Positions 1-7,427 of a stretch of 9,424 nucleotides of DNA are shown here, in pieces. The stretch's first letter is position 1, and every line of letters begins with the position of its first letter. Location: NCBI GenBank assembly GCA_019683625.1, contig JADGHY010000064.1, forward strand, positions 1 through 9,424, in the 5' to 3' direction. This DNA comes from Thermoflavifilum sp. (lineage in GTDB: Bacteria; Bacteroidota; Bacteroidia; Chitinophagales; Chitinophagaceae). Under the pieces are notes generated by a model, which saw only the letters and a list, made by a program, of their open reading frames with translations, was not told where the DNA came from and did no database searches. A program made the position numbers and the translations under genes.

Positions 1-1540
1 TGCAAAAAGATGCGCCGCTGAAAACCTACGAAGTAAACGGGCATACTTATCGGTTGTTTGTGCCCTGGCTGCGCGACCATGTGTATGTGTTACAGGCCAT
101 GAAATATTTTTCGCCGCACGTGCGTTCAGGTGTGGAATTGTTTTTAGACCAGCAAACGCCGCAAGGATTTTTTTATGATTACCTTTATCCGCTTACCAAT
201 CCCGTGAACAATAGGTTGAATTTTTTGACCGCAAATACACGAAAGTTTTTCCCAAAGAATCCTTGCAAATGCATCGTTTGCCGGTGGAAGCCGATGTGGA
301 ATATCTGGCTGTTGAAGGTGTATATCATATCTGGCAAGCCACAGGCGATACCGCATTCGTGAAACAATATTTGCCTGCACTACGCAAAGCCATGCATGAA
401 GTGATGACTGACCCGGTGCGCTGGTCTAAAAAATATCAGCTGGTTAAACGGGGATACACCATCGACACCTGGGATTTTCAGGCCTTGCCTATGTCTTTGG
501 AAGCCTTTCATGAGCGATATGGAGATCCGTCGCAGGGTATCATGAACGTATGCGATACCACACCCATGGGCATTATGCATGGAGATAACAGCGGATATTA
601 CGATGCTTTCCGCAAATTATCTGCTTTGTATGCTGCAACTGGCGATACTGCTGAGGCAAAAATCTGGCAACTGCAGGCTGAAGTATTAAGAGCTCGTGCC
701 AACACCTATTGCTGGAACGGACAGTATTACAAGCATTTTGTTCCCGATGATCCGGTACCGGGTTACCTGCACATGGACGAAGCCCATACCCTGAGCCTTT
801 CCAATGCCTATGACATCAATCGGGGATTACCCACCGAAGCTATGGCTGAGCGCATCATTCAAACCTATCAGGACTTGTATGAACGGGTGAAAGACAGCTC
901 AATCGCAGAATGGTTTGGCATATATCCGGCTTATGCGCCGGAATATGCGGGCATCAAACCCGGCACCTATGTAAACGGGGGCATACTCACCGTGGTGGCA
1001 GGGGAATTGGCCAGAGCCGCCTTTCAACATGGATTCGAACAGTATGGCCTGGATATCCTGAATCGGCTTATGCAGCTTAGTGCTGAACATCATAATTACC
1101 TGTATGCCATATATCGGCCCGATGGTACCCCCGATGGCGGCATGCCCGATGCATGGGCACAGGCAGCTGTGGTAAGCGCTTTGATAGAAGGACTGGCAGG
1201 CGTTGTGGATCTTTCTGCCGGTTTTCAGCAGGTGGAACTTTCGCCCCGGTGGATGGCTGCGGGCCTCCATCAAGCCTCGGTACAGGTAAGCTATCCGGCT
1301 TCTGGAAAGACATTCGGCTATCACTGGGCTTATGAGAAAACCAAACAAACGATTCAACTTCAGCTCAAGGGAGATGCTTCACAGGTTATCGTACGCATCT
1401 GGCTGCCCGAAAAAGCAGCGGGCAAAGCACGGGCTTATGTGAACCACCGGCAGGCAAGTGCGCAGCTGCAATGGATGCGGCAAAGTCCGTATCTGGTGTT
1501 TCCCTGTCCGGGAAATGCTTCTGTGCAAGTGAAATGGTAA
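1..1540 (+). CDS. Six-hairpin glycosidase-like protein (GH78/alpha-L-rhamnosidase-like fold), 5'-partial and frameshifted at 221-226
   Basis: The gene enters from the left edge in the frame starting at base 3; the TTG at 54 is an internal Leu codon, not a start. About 513 residues are visible. Coding is continuous to about base 224, then continues in the frame that ends at the TAA at 1538-1540. Adding one T to the T6 run at 221-226 joins the two halves into an unbroken protein, giving NRLNFFDRKYTKVFPKES across the junction. The body is rich in paired helices with aromatic/acidic motifs typical of (alpha/alpha)6 glycosidases (CWNGQYYKHF at about 712-741, GTYVNGGI at about 963-986, DGGMPDAWAQ at about 1132-1161). 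The end (about 1200-1530) looks like the beta-sandwich that closes GH78-type enzymes (AGFQQVELSP). It probably cleaves or debranches a plant or microbial glycan, but substrate and catalytic acid cannot be assigned. If the frameshift is real, the gene is broken or recoded; a sequencing error is equally possible. Family call is moderate, coding status uncertain. Confidence 0.7.
221..226 (+). other. Frameshift point in a T6 homopolymer inside the glycosidase gene
   Basis: Upstream codons read AAT TTT TTG ACC and reach a stop at 360-362. The frame carrying the rest of the protein has a stop (TAG) at 212-214 and so cannot begin much earlier. One additional T, or a -1 shift on the heptamer T TTT TTG (221-227), restores the frame exactly. 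The heptamer has the X XXY YYZ layout of slippery sites, but no downstream pseudoknot or hairpin was recognised. Homopolymer miscall, true mutation and transcriptional or ribosomal slippage are all open. Confidence 0.85.
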
Positions 1541-1556
1541 ATGGCCAGCACCGCTA

Positions 1557-1586
1557 TTGCCGTTTCAGATATTCTCTGTAATTTTG
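1557..1586 (+). promoter_or_regulatory. Bacteroidota-type promoter for rpmE2
   Basis: TTG at 1557-1559 is followed after exactly 19 bp by TAATTTTG at 1579-1586, a full match to the Bacteroidota -33/-7 consensus (TTG and TAnnTTTG). The expected transcription start is near 1590, giving a leader of about 16 nt before the ATG at 1606. It lies in the 65 bp gap after the glycosidase stop, so rpmE2 need not depend on upstream transcription. No terminator for the glycosidase gene is visible in this gap. Confidence 0.75.
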
Positions 1587-1605
1587 CTGCCCTAAACAAC
1601 ACATC

Positions 1606-1908
1606 ATGAAAGAAGGCATTCATCCACAGGACTATCGGTTTGTGGTATTTAAGGACATGTCGAACGGATACAGTTTTTTAAGTCGTTCCACTGCCCAATC
1701 CAAAGAAACCATTGTGTGGGAAGATGGCAAAGAATATCCTTTGGTGAAAGTGGAAATTTCCAATACCTCACATCCGTTTTTCACTGGTAAAAAAGTACTG
1801 GTCGATACTACAGGACGCATTGAAAAATTCAGGAAGCGCTATCAGAAATCTGATCAGGCAAGCGCTGCAGCCGAGGAACAAAAGCCCAAAGCCACGCGCA
1901 AGAAATAA
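1606..1908 (+). CDS. rpmE2: 50S ribosomal protein L31, type B
   Basis: This 100-residue protein is a component of the large ribosomal subunit, where L31 bridges to the 30S subunit. The N-terminal MKEGIHPQDYRFVVFKDMSN and the later SHPFFTGK and DTTGRIEKFRKRY blocks are the signature of type B L31 (rpmE2/YkgM-like). There is no cysteine anywhere, so this is the zinc-independent (C-minus) form. The core ends near residue 80; the remaining 20 residues (Ala/Glu then Lys/Arg-rich) are a tail longer than in minimal L31 proteins and probably disordered or rRNA-contacting. ATG at 1606 is chosen because the family begins MK(K/E)GIHP and because a promoter sits at the right distance. No Shine-Dalgarno sequence precedes it, as is usual in Bacteroidota. 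The gene is monocistronic by appearance, closed by a terminator 18 bp after the stop. Confidence 0.97.
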   Translation: MKEGIHPQDYRFVVFKDMSNGYSFLSRSTAQSKETIVWEDGKEYPLVKVEISNTSHPFFTGKKVLVDTTGRIEKFRKRYQKSDQASAAAEEQKPKATRKK

Positions 1909-1926
1909 AAAAATAAACTTGTTTGC

Positions 1927-1952
1927 AGCCTGTGTTCACCACAGGCTTTTTT
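1927..1952 (+). terminator. Rho-independent terminator of rpmE2
   Basis: AGCCTGTG (1927-1934) pairs perfectly with CACAGGCT (1940-1947) around a 5-nt TTCAC loop. The stem runs directly into a T tract (1947-1952, then ATTTTT). It is an 8-bp GC-containing stem beginning 18 bp after the rpmE2 stop codon. Confidence 0.9.
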
Positions 1953-1959
1953 ATTTTTG
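1952..1959 (+). promoter_or_regulatory. Candidate -7 element (TATTTTTG) of the GlmU-like/tpiA operon, fused to the terminator
   Basis: TATTTTTG matches TAnnTTTG and shares its first base with the terminator T tract. The nearest upstream TTTG (1922-1925) is 26 bp away rather than about 19, so no proper -33 box is seen. The element ends 5 bp before the ATG at 1965, which would give a transcript with almost no leader. Without this promoter, the operon would depend on read-through of the rpmE2 terminator. Confidence 0.45.
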
Positions 1960-1964
1960 TCCTG

Positions 1965-3197
1965 ATGAATATCCTCTTATTTGATCAGCCCGGCGTACGG
2001 CTGCAGCTTTATCCCCTCTCGCTTACGCGAAGCATAGCCGATTTCCGGATGGGTATTTTCACCCTTCGGGAAAAATGGCAACGCATGTTGCCGCATGCTG
2101 CTATCTCGGTATGTACGGAGCCTTACCTGCAACCCTTATATCCCTTGCCCGAAGAAATAGGCGATGGATTGGCCATTGCTTCTCATATCCTACCCGATGC
2201 GGAACTGTGGCAGGCGATTGATAAACTGACACCGGGAGAAGGATTGTTTGCCTCGGGAAATCAGTTAATAGCTTTTCGGGTAAAAGATACTGCTCCTGCA
2301 GATATTTATGCGCAGTTGCATGAGGAATCCTTCATCGCTGCGCTGAAGCGTGTCGTTTACCCACATGCCTATCGTGCGCTCCAGGTGTTGACCGATATTG
2401 TAATGGAAAATGATGGGGAGATGAGGCGTGATTGGCAATTGCTTTTTGGAGCCGCGCGTCCCGGCCATCAAGACGGCGAATGGATTCAATCGGTAATCAT
2501 TGGCAATCATCCGGTATATAGTGGCCCTCAGACCCGCATCCTGGCCAGTGTGATCAATACGGAGAAAGGGCCTGTGTTTATAGATGAAGGTGTGGAAATC
2601 ATGGAAGGCAGCACCATCCGAGGCCCCGTAGCCATTTGCCGGAATGCAGTCATTAAGATGGGAACGCGGTTGTATGGAGCTACCACCATTGGCCCTTCGT
2701 GTACGGTTGGCGGTGAAGTAAAGAATGCGGTGATCTTCGGATATTCCAATAAAGCTCATGAAGGATATCTGGGCGACAGCGTCATCGGGGAATGGTGTAA
2801 CCTGGGTGCCAATACCAACAGTTCGAATATCAAAAACAATGCGGGAACGGTGCGCATCTGGAATCAGGCTTTAGGCGCCTATATGGCGGCGGGTAAAAAA
2901 TGTGGCGTATTGATGGGCGATTTTTCCCGTTGTGGCATTGGCACCATGCTGAACACGGGCACCGTCATCGGTGTTTCATGCAATATCTTTGGAGGGGATT
3001 TTCCACCCAAACACATTCCTTCGTTCAGCTGGGGAGGGGCAGATCGCTGGATGCGCTATGATTTGCATAAAGCCCTGCTCGATGCCGATGCGTGGATGCA
3101 ACTTAAGCAACAGACCCTGTCTGACACACATAAGCAGATCCTAACCCATTTGTATCATCAATTTGCTCATAATCCCATACATGTGCATCGCTTATGA
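1965..3197 (+). CDS. GlmU-like bifunctional sugar nucleotidyltransferase / acetyltransferase (alternative Bacteroidetes GlmU family)
   Basis: The 410-residue protein probably makes UDP-GlcNAc from glucosamine-1-phosphate (acetylation, then uridylylation) for peptidoglycan and surface glycans, in the cytoplasm. It resembles the Bacteroidetes 'alternative GlmU' family (TIGR03991 type). The N-terminus (FDQPGVRLQLYPLSLTRS, then FRMGIFTLREKW) takes the place of the usual AGxGTRM loop, which is missing. Residues from about 180 onward form a left-handed beta-helix. There R235, K253, H265, Y268, N279 and N288 match the E. coli GlmU acetyltransferase residues R333, K351, H363, Y366, N377 and N386 with no gap. 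ATG at 1965 is chosen over the TTG at 1923, because the family starts MNILLFD and the extra codons are terminator sequence. The stop overlaps the tpiA start (ATGA). Family assignment is firm; the exact sugar is inferred. Confidence 0.87.
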   Translation: MNILLFDQPGVRLQLYPLSLTRSIADFRMGIFTLREKWQRMLPHAAISVCTEPYLQPLYPLPEEIGDGLAIASHILPDAELWQAIDKLTPGEGLFASGNQLIAFRVKDTAPADIYAQLHEESFIAALKRVVYPHAYRALQVLTDIVMENDGEMRRDWQLLFGAARPGHQDGEWIQSVIIGNHPVYSGPQTRILASVINTEKGPVFIDEGVEIMEGSTIRGPVAICRNAVIKMGTRLYGATTIGPSCTVGGEVKNAVIFGYSNKAHEGYLGDSVIGEWCNLGANTNSSNIKNNAGTVRIWNQALGAYMAAGKKCGVLMGDFSRCGIGTMLNTGTVIGVSCNIFGGDFPPKHIPSFSWGGADRWMRYDLHKALLDADAWMQLKQQTLSDTHKQILTHLYHQFAHNPIHVHRL

Positions 3198-3958
3198 GAA
3201 AAAAGATAGCCGCAGCCAATTGGAAAATGAACGGTACCTTGACTGAAGCCAGGCAGCTGGCCGAAGCACTTGTCCACGCTTCTTTTTCCCTGCACGATCA
3301 TCAGCAGGTGGTGATATGTCCGCCCTTTGTGTACCTGATGATGCTTCGGGAGATGTTTGCCCAGCAGCCTCATTGGCATATAGGTGCACAAAATTGCTTT
3401 ACGGAAGTGTCGGGAGCTTATACCGGCGAGATTTCTGCTGCCATGCTGGCTTCCATAGGTGTGGAATATGTGATTATCGGACATTCTGAGCGGCGGCAGT
3501 ATTTTCATGAAACAGGTGATATGCTTGCCCGGAAATTAGATGTGGCCTTGCAACATGGGCTCAAGCCCATATTTTGCTGTGGTGAACCTTTGGATGTGCG
3601 GCAGCAGGAAGGCCAGGATGCGTATGTGTTGCAACAGTTGCAGGACAGTGTGTTTCATCTTTCCGCAGAACAGCTTTCCAGGCTGGTGATTGCCTACGAG
3701 CCGGTATGGGCCATTGGCACAGGATTAAATGCCACGCCTGAGCAGGCACAGCAGATGCATGCGTTTATCCGCAGCTGCCTGGCTGAGCAATATGGAGCCG
3801 AAATTGCCCAATCCCTGACCATTTTATACGGTGGTAGCCTGAAAGCAGCTAATGCAGCTGAGCTCTTTGCCTGTCCCGACGTAGATGGCGGGCTGGTAGG
3901 AGGGGCTTCCCTTAAGGCAGCGGAATTCATTCAGATTGTCCATGCCCTATCAGCTTAA
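3194..3958 (+). CDS. tpiA: Triosephosphate isomerase
   Basis: This 254-residue TIM-barrel enzyme interconverts dihydroxyacetone phosphate and glyceraldehyde 3-phosphate in glycolysis and gluconeogenesis, and acts as a cytoplasmic dimer. Visible family landmarks are AANWKMNG with substrate-binding N9 and K11, the IGHSERR block with catalytic H97, and YEPVWAIGTG with catalytic base E169 and the flexible loop 6. YGGSLKAAN and the VGGASL phosphate-binding end complete the set. Length is normal for the family and all catalytic residues are present. ATG at 3194 overlaps the TGA of the GlmU-like gene by 4 bases, indicating translational coupling and one transcript. No terminator is recognisable immediately after the stop. 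Confidence 0.98.
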   Translation: MRKKIAAANWKMNGTLTEARQLAEALVHASFSLHDHQQVVICPPFVYLMMLREMFAQQPHWHIGAQNCFTEVSGAYTGEISAAMLASIGVEYVIIGHSERRQYFHETGDMLARKLDVALQHGLKPIFCCGEPLDVRQQEGQDAYVLQQLQDSVFHLSAEQLSRLVIAYEPVWAIGTGLNATPEQAQQMHAFIRSCLAEQYGAEIAQSLTILYGGSLKAANAAELFACPDVDGGLVGGASLKAAEFIQIVHALSA

Positions 3959-4171
3959 ATGGCAAAGGTCCATAGCATGAGCATGTTGCTGAGCATGTTT
4001 TTCTTTGTAATCAATTGCCCATCAGCTCATCCCTACATGCTTCTTGAGCAATGTATCAGGTGCCATGACCAGTGGAGGCTTTCATTCTCGGGCGAATCTG
4101 AAACGTAAATGCTGCTATAGCACCATCGCATTTGCTTCCCTACCCAAGATTATAGATTATGCCCGTCATCT
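3959..4171. other. Intergenic gap between convergent tpiA and DUF2723 genes
   Basis: These 213 bp separate two genes that point at each other. No credible coding sequence is present; short open frames here run into the DUF2723 gene in antisense. A 10-bp direct repeat TGAGCATGTT occurs at 3978-3987 and 3990-3999, the second copy leading into a short T run. AGCATGT (3992-3998) is inversely repeated at 4035-4041. Neither has the form of a normal intrinsic terminator, although one or two terminators would be expected here. Confidence 0.6.
4107..4133. repeat. Nested inverted repeat in the convergent gap
   Basis: AAATGC (4107-4112) and GCATTT (4128-4133) are perfect inverted copies. They enclose a 10-bp perfect palindrome, TGCTATAGCA (4113-4122). 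The element could fold on either strand 40-65 bp downstream of the DUF2723 stop. It lacks a T tract, so a terminator role is unproven; it might be an mRNA 3'-end structure or chance. Confidence 0.35.
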
Positions 4172-7100
4172 TCAATCGGCCGTATCTTCTTCCCTGAGCT
4201 CATCCGGAATGCTGTCTACACGCATTAAGTTTTCAGATGAATTCATGCGGAAAGCTTTTTCCCAGAGTTGAAGCTGTTGGATAATCATTTCCGCTCGTTG
4301 TTGATCATCGGCCAGGTCGTTGGTGAGCAAGGGGCCAAGTGCACGATAATAGGCTAATTGTTGTTGGCAATCCCGGATCACGTCTTTGCTTATGGCATGG
4401 GCTTGCAGGGTGTCGCCAGCCAGGTAATAGGCATATACCAGTTGCAAGGAAGAGATGTTGTGCAAATTACCCGATGAGGTATATCCGTAAGGAAAGTTTT
4501 CCGGTAACATGTTTTGGCTGAGTGTATGCAGGATTTGCCCGGCACTATCTTTTTTACCCGTGAATGCCAGTGCCTGGGCTTCTTTGGAGAAAGCATTCCG
4601 GATGTTTAGCAACATGCCTCGGTTGGTTTCGTCGAAATAAGTTCCGGGAATTTGTGCCCCTCCGAATCCAAATTTGTGCAGCATCACTTCATACATGGCC
4701 GCAGCATATAAGGTATCCACATCGGCCATGGCAGGCTGTGAGGCTTTTTGTATCGGCACCAACCGATAAACCATGCCTTCGTTGTGCAGATATGCATTTA
4801 ATCCCAGCTGATTGCCTGGAAAAGGACTCGTAAAATAAATGGGCCTTTTCCAATGATTGGCGGCTATGATGTTGAGCACCATCAAATCGTTCTTAAACAG
4901 GATACTGGTTTGCAAGGTAAATTGCAAGGCCGGTACAATCTGGCCGCTGTCTTCCGGAGGCACGGTGCCATTGTGCAATACGGTAGCACGGTCAACAGGC
5001 ACGAATAGATTTTTCGTAGGTAAAAAATTAATACGCTCACCGGTATATTGATCCTGCAGCTGATCTTTAGGATCATCGCTGCCCATGAAATGCAAAACTT
5101 CTTCCAGGTTGAAATACTGATCTTTCGGTAGTTGAGGCAATTCTATAAAACGAATATAATTTCTTCGATCCCCAAAATACTGTTCGGGTTGCCAGACCAT
5201 GGGTACGGCATCAGCATCATTGATCTTGTACCGCAATTCATTGATATACCAGTCCACTCCCAGCAAACTTAAATTCACCACACGCACATCTGTGCGAATG
5301 CCTTCCACTTCCTGAGCATACCAGAGCGGATAGGTGTCGTTATCGCCTGAAGTAAATAAAATAGCATGAGGTGCACAGGATTCCAGATAATCTTTAGCCA
5401 CATCACGGGGTAAGGTTTTCTGGGAGCGATCGTGATCGTCCCATTCCTGGAAGGCCATGAGTACAGGCACAGCCAGTAAGCAGAGCAGGGTTGTGCATGT
5501 AGCCGAGAAAAGCGTTTTGTGTTTGAATACGGCCAGCATTTTTTCATATACCCACAACACGCCTAATCCAATCCATATGGCAAAGGCATAAAATGATCCC
5601 ACATAAGCATAATCGCGCTCGCGTGGCTGTGGGCCTGCCTGATTGAGATAGATGACAATGGCCAATCCGGTAAAAAAGAACAACAACAATACCACGATAA
5701 AATCGGTCATGCGCCTGTTTAATTGGAAAAATAAGCCTATTAAGCCAAGAATCAGGGGCAAGGCAAACAAGCGATTGTGTGCCTGATTCTGTTTGAGACT
5801 ATCGGGCATTTTGCTTTGATCGCCTAAACGCCAGTTGTCCAAAAAAGAAATACCAGTGATCCAGTTGCCATCGCGCGGATTTCCCAATCCTTGAATATCG
5901 TTTTGTCGTCCGCTGAAATTCCAGAGAAAATATCGCATATACATCCAGCCAATCTGATATCCCAGGAACCACTTCATATTATCGATGAAATCGGGTTGCT
6001 CATTGGGTGCAAGTCCCAGCCAGTCGCGATAGAAATCCACATGGTGTTGCGAGTTATTGTTATCCCATACACGCGGGAACAAATGCATGTCTGCGCTCGC
6101 GTAGGTGTATTTTGTTTTTTTTCCTACAACTTCATAACGATCTTTTCCTTTCTCATAAATATTTCCCGTTTCCTTAATGCCTGTAGGTTGTGCCGTAAAG
6201 TAGGGGCCGTAAAGAATGGGCCAGTCGCCATATTGTTCGCGATCCAGGTATCCCAGCAGGGAAATAGGATTATCTACGTTATACATGTCAATAGCCGGAT
6301 TCGCATTGGAGCGGATGAGGGTGGTGAAATAGGTGGCATAGCCAAACATCAGGAAGGCAAAGCACCAAAGACTAAGATGCAGCAGATATTTTTGCTGTTT
6401 TTTAGTCCAGATGATGCCGGCAGCAATACAGGCAGCCAACAAGGCGATAAAGAAATAGGATCCGGAATTAAAAGGCAGATGCAGATTGTTCACAAAAAAG
6501 ATATCAGACAAGGCAGCCAATTTCACGCTATACCGAATAACGAATGTTTGCACAAAACCCGTAAGCAGGCAACCAATCACAAATGCCCAGATGATGCCTT
6601 TTCGGCTTACCGGATACCGACGCAGGTAATAGATCATCACCACAGCCGGAATGACCAGCAAACACAACAGATGGACACCAATAGATAGCCCCATCATATA
6701 AAACGTAAACACAATCCATCTATCGGCATGCACATCCTGTTGAGCTGCGGCTTCGTCCCATTTCAGCATGGCCCAGAATACCAGCGCTGTGAACAAGGAT
6801 GAGAGGGCATACACTTCTCCTTCAACAGCAGAAAACCAGAAGGAATCGGAAAATGTATATGCACCTGCACCCACCAGGCCTGCACCCATAATCATGAATG
6901 TTTGTGCAGCAGAAGGTTGAGCATCTTTGGCTATCAACAATCGTTTGGCAAAATAGGTGATGGTCCAGAATAAAAATAAGATGGTGAAACCACTGGCCAA
7001 TGCAGAAAGCAGGTTTACATCTAAAGCGGCGGTAGTACTGGGATGAACAGCATTCATACTCCCGCTAAACAAAATAATAAACAACCGCCCCAGCAGAATG

Positions 7101-7276
7101 AAAAGCGGAGCTCCCGGTGGATGTGGAATCTGCAGTTTGTAAGCACAGGAAATAAATTCCCCGCAATCCCAGAAGCTGCCCGTAGCTTCACGGGTGAGGA
7201 TATAAACTGCAGAGGCAATGATGCAGACGATCCAGCCTGTAATGAGGTTGATGCGTTTGTATGTTGCCATAATCAT
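4172..7276 (-). CDS. DUF2723 multi-pass membrane protein, GT-C (protein O-mannosyltransferase)-like
   Basis: This 1034-residue inner-membrane protein is of a size usual for Bacteroidota DUF2723 proteins. The first loop has FWDCGEF (35-41; acidic D37 and E40) and PHPPGAPLF (51-59), the hallmark of the domain. Placement of acidic residues after helix 1 resembles GT-C glycosyltransferases using lipid-linked sugars. Hydrophobic segments lie at about 11-28, 55-72, 88-110, 127-140, 156-171, 188-217, 227-247, 273-290 and 300-320. A soluble stretch (about 321-500) is followed by four more segments (about 503-518, 525-545, 561-577, 590-608). QPRERDYAY (550-558) and SGDNDTYPLWYAQEVEG (643-659) are strongly family-like. 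The remainder (about 620-1034) is soluble and becomes helical, perhaps TPR-like, near 880-1000. ATG at 7276 or at 7270 could start it; the promoter fits both. A role in protein or surface glycosylation is inferred, and the substrate is unknown. Confidence 0.88.
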   Translation of the reverse strand: MIMATYKRINLITGWIVCIIASAVYILTREATGSFWDCGEFISCAYKLQIPHPPGAPLFILLGRLFIILFSGSMNAVHPSTTAALDVNLLSALASGFTILFLFWTITYFAKRLLIAKDAQPSAAQTFMIMGAGLVGAGAYTFSDSFWFSAVEGEVYALSSLFTALVFWAMLKWDEAAAQQDVHADRWIVFTFYMMGLSIGVHLLCLLVIPAVVMIYYLRRYPVSRKGIIWAFVIGCLLTGFVQTFVIRYSVKLAALSDIFFVNNLHLPFNSGSYFFIALLAACIAAGIIWTKKQQKYLLHLSLWCFAFLMFGYATYFTTLIRSNANPAIDMYNVDNPISLLGYLDREQYGDWPILYGPYFTAQPTGIKETGNIYEKGKDRYEVVGKKTKYTYASADMHLFPRVWDNNNSQHHVDFYRDWLGLAPNEQPDFIDNMKWFLGYQIGWMYMRYFLWNFSGRQNDIQGLGNPRDGNWITGISFLDNWRLGDQSKMPDSLKQNQAHNRLFALPLILGLIGLFFQLNRRMTDFIVVLLLFFFTGLAIVIYLNQAGPQPRERDYAYVGSFYAFAIWIGLGVLWVYEKMLAVFKHKTLFSATCTTLLCLLAVPVLMAFQEWDDHDRSQKTLPRDVAKDYLESCAPHAILFTSGDNDTYPLWYAQEVEGIRTDVRVVNLSLLGVDWYINELRYKINDADAVPMVWQPEQYFGDRRNYIRFIELPQLPKDQYFNLEEVLHFMGSDDPKDQLQDQYTGERINFLPTKNLFVPVDRATVLHNGTVPPEDSGQIVPALQFTLQTSILFKNDLMVLNIIAANHWKRPIYFTSPFPGNQLGLNAYLHNEGMVYRLVPIQKASQPAMADVDTLYAAAMYEVMLHKFGFGGAQIPGTYFDETNRGMLLNIRNAFSKEAQALAFTGKKDSAGQILHTLSQNMLPENFPYGYTSSGNLHNISSLQLVYAYYLAGDTLQAHAISKDVIRDCQQQLAYYRALGPLLTNDLADDQQRAEMIIQQLQLWEKAFRMNSSENLMRVDSIPDELREEDTAD

Positions 7277-7296
7277 CGTTTATGCAGGGAAATAAA

Positions 7297-7326
7297 CAAA
7301 TATAGAAAAATAAATGAGATGCCAAA
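7297..7326 (-). promoter_or_regulatory. Bacteroidota-type promoter for the DUF2723 gene
   Basis: On the minus strand TTTG (7326-7323), an 18-bp spacer and TATATTTG (7304-7297) match the Bacteroidota consensus. The expected start of transcription is near 7292, 16 nt before the ATG at 7276. It lies in the 151 bp gap (7277-7427) after the pyrophosphatase gene. The rest of that gap holds only a weak 5-bp inverted repeat, TTGAT/ATCAA (7402-7406 and 7420-7424), and no clear terminator. Confidence 0.7.
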
Positions 7327-7427
7327 GGTTATGATTGGGCTTGTAATGATGTTGTGCAAAGGAACTTATCCGATGTTCGGAAATGGCTTAAAAAGGTTGG
7401 GTTGATACAAACAAACTGCATCAAGGA

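Noticed and set aside
899..1357. 152-residue open frame on the minus strand
   Set aside because: Antisense shadow of the glycosidase gene with no recognisable protein features.
1923..1964. Upstream TTG start adding 14 residues to the GlmU-like protein
   Set aside because: The extra codons are the rpmE2 terminator hairpin and T tract, and the family begins at MNILLFD (1965).
3978..4002. Possible tpiA terminator at the GAGCATGTT repeats before a T run
   Set aside because: The copies are direct repeats, not inverted; the best hairpin is only 4 bp (AGCA/TGCT), too weak to call.
4044..4271. 75-residue open frame on the plus strand across the convergent gap
   Set aside because: Its second half is antisense to the DUF2723 C-terminus and the first half shows no motif, promoter or start signal.
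5891..6688. 265-residue open frame on the plus strand
   Set aside because: It lies wholly antisense to the DUF2723 membrane gene, whose protein motifs are clear. Composition is that of a reversed hydrophobic gene and no family is recognisable.
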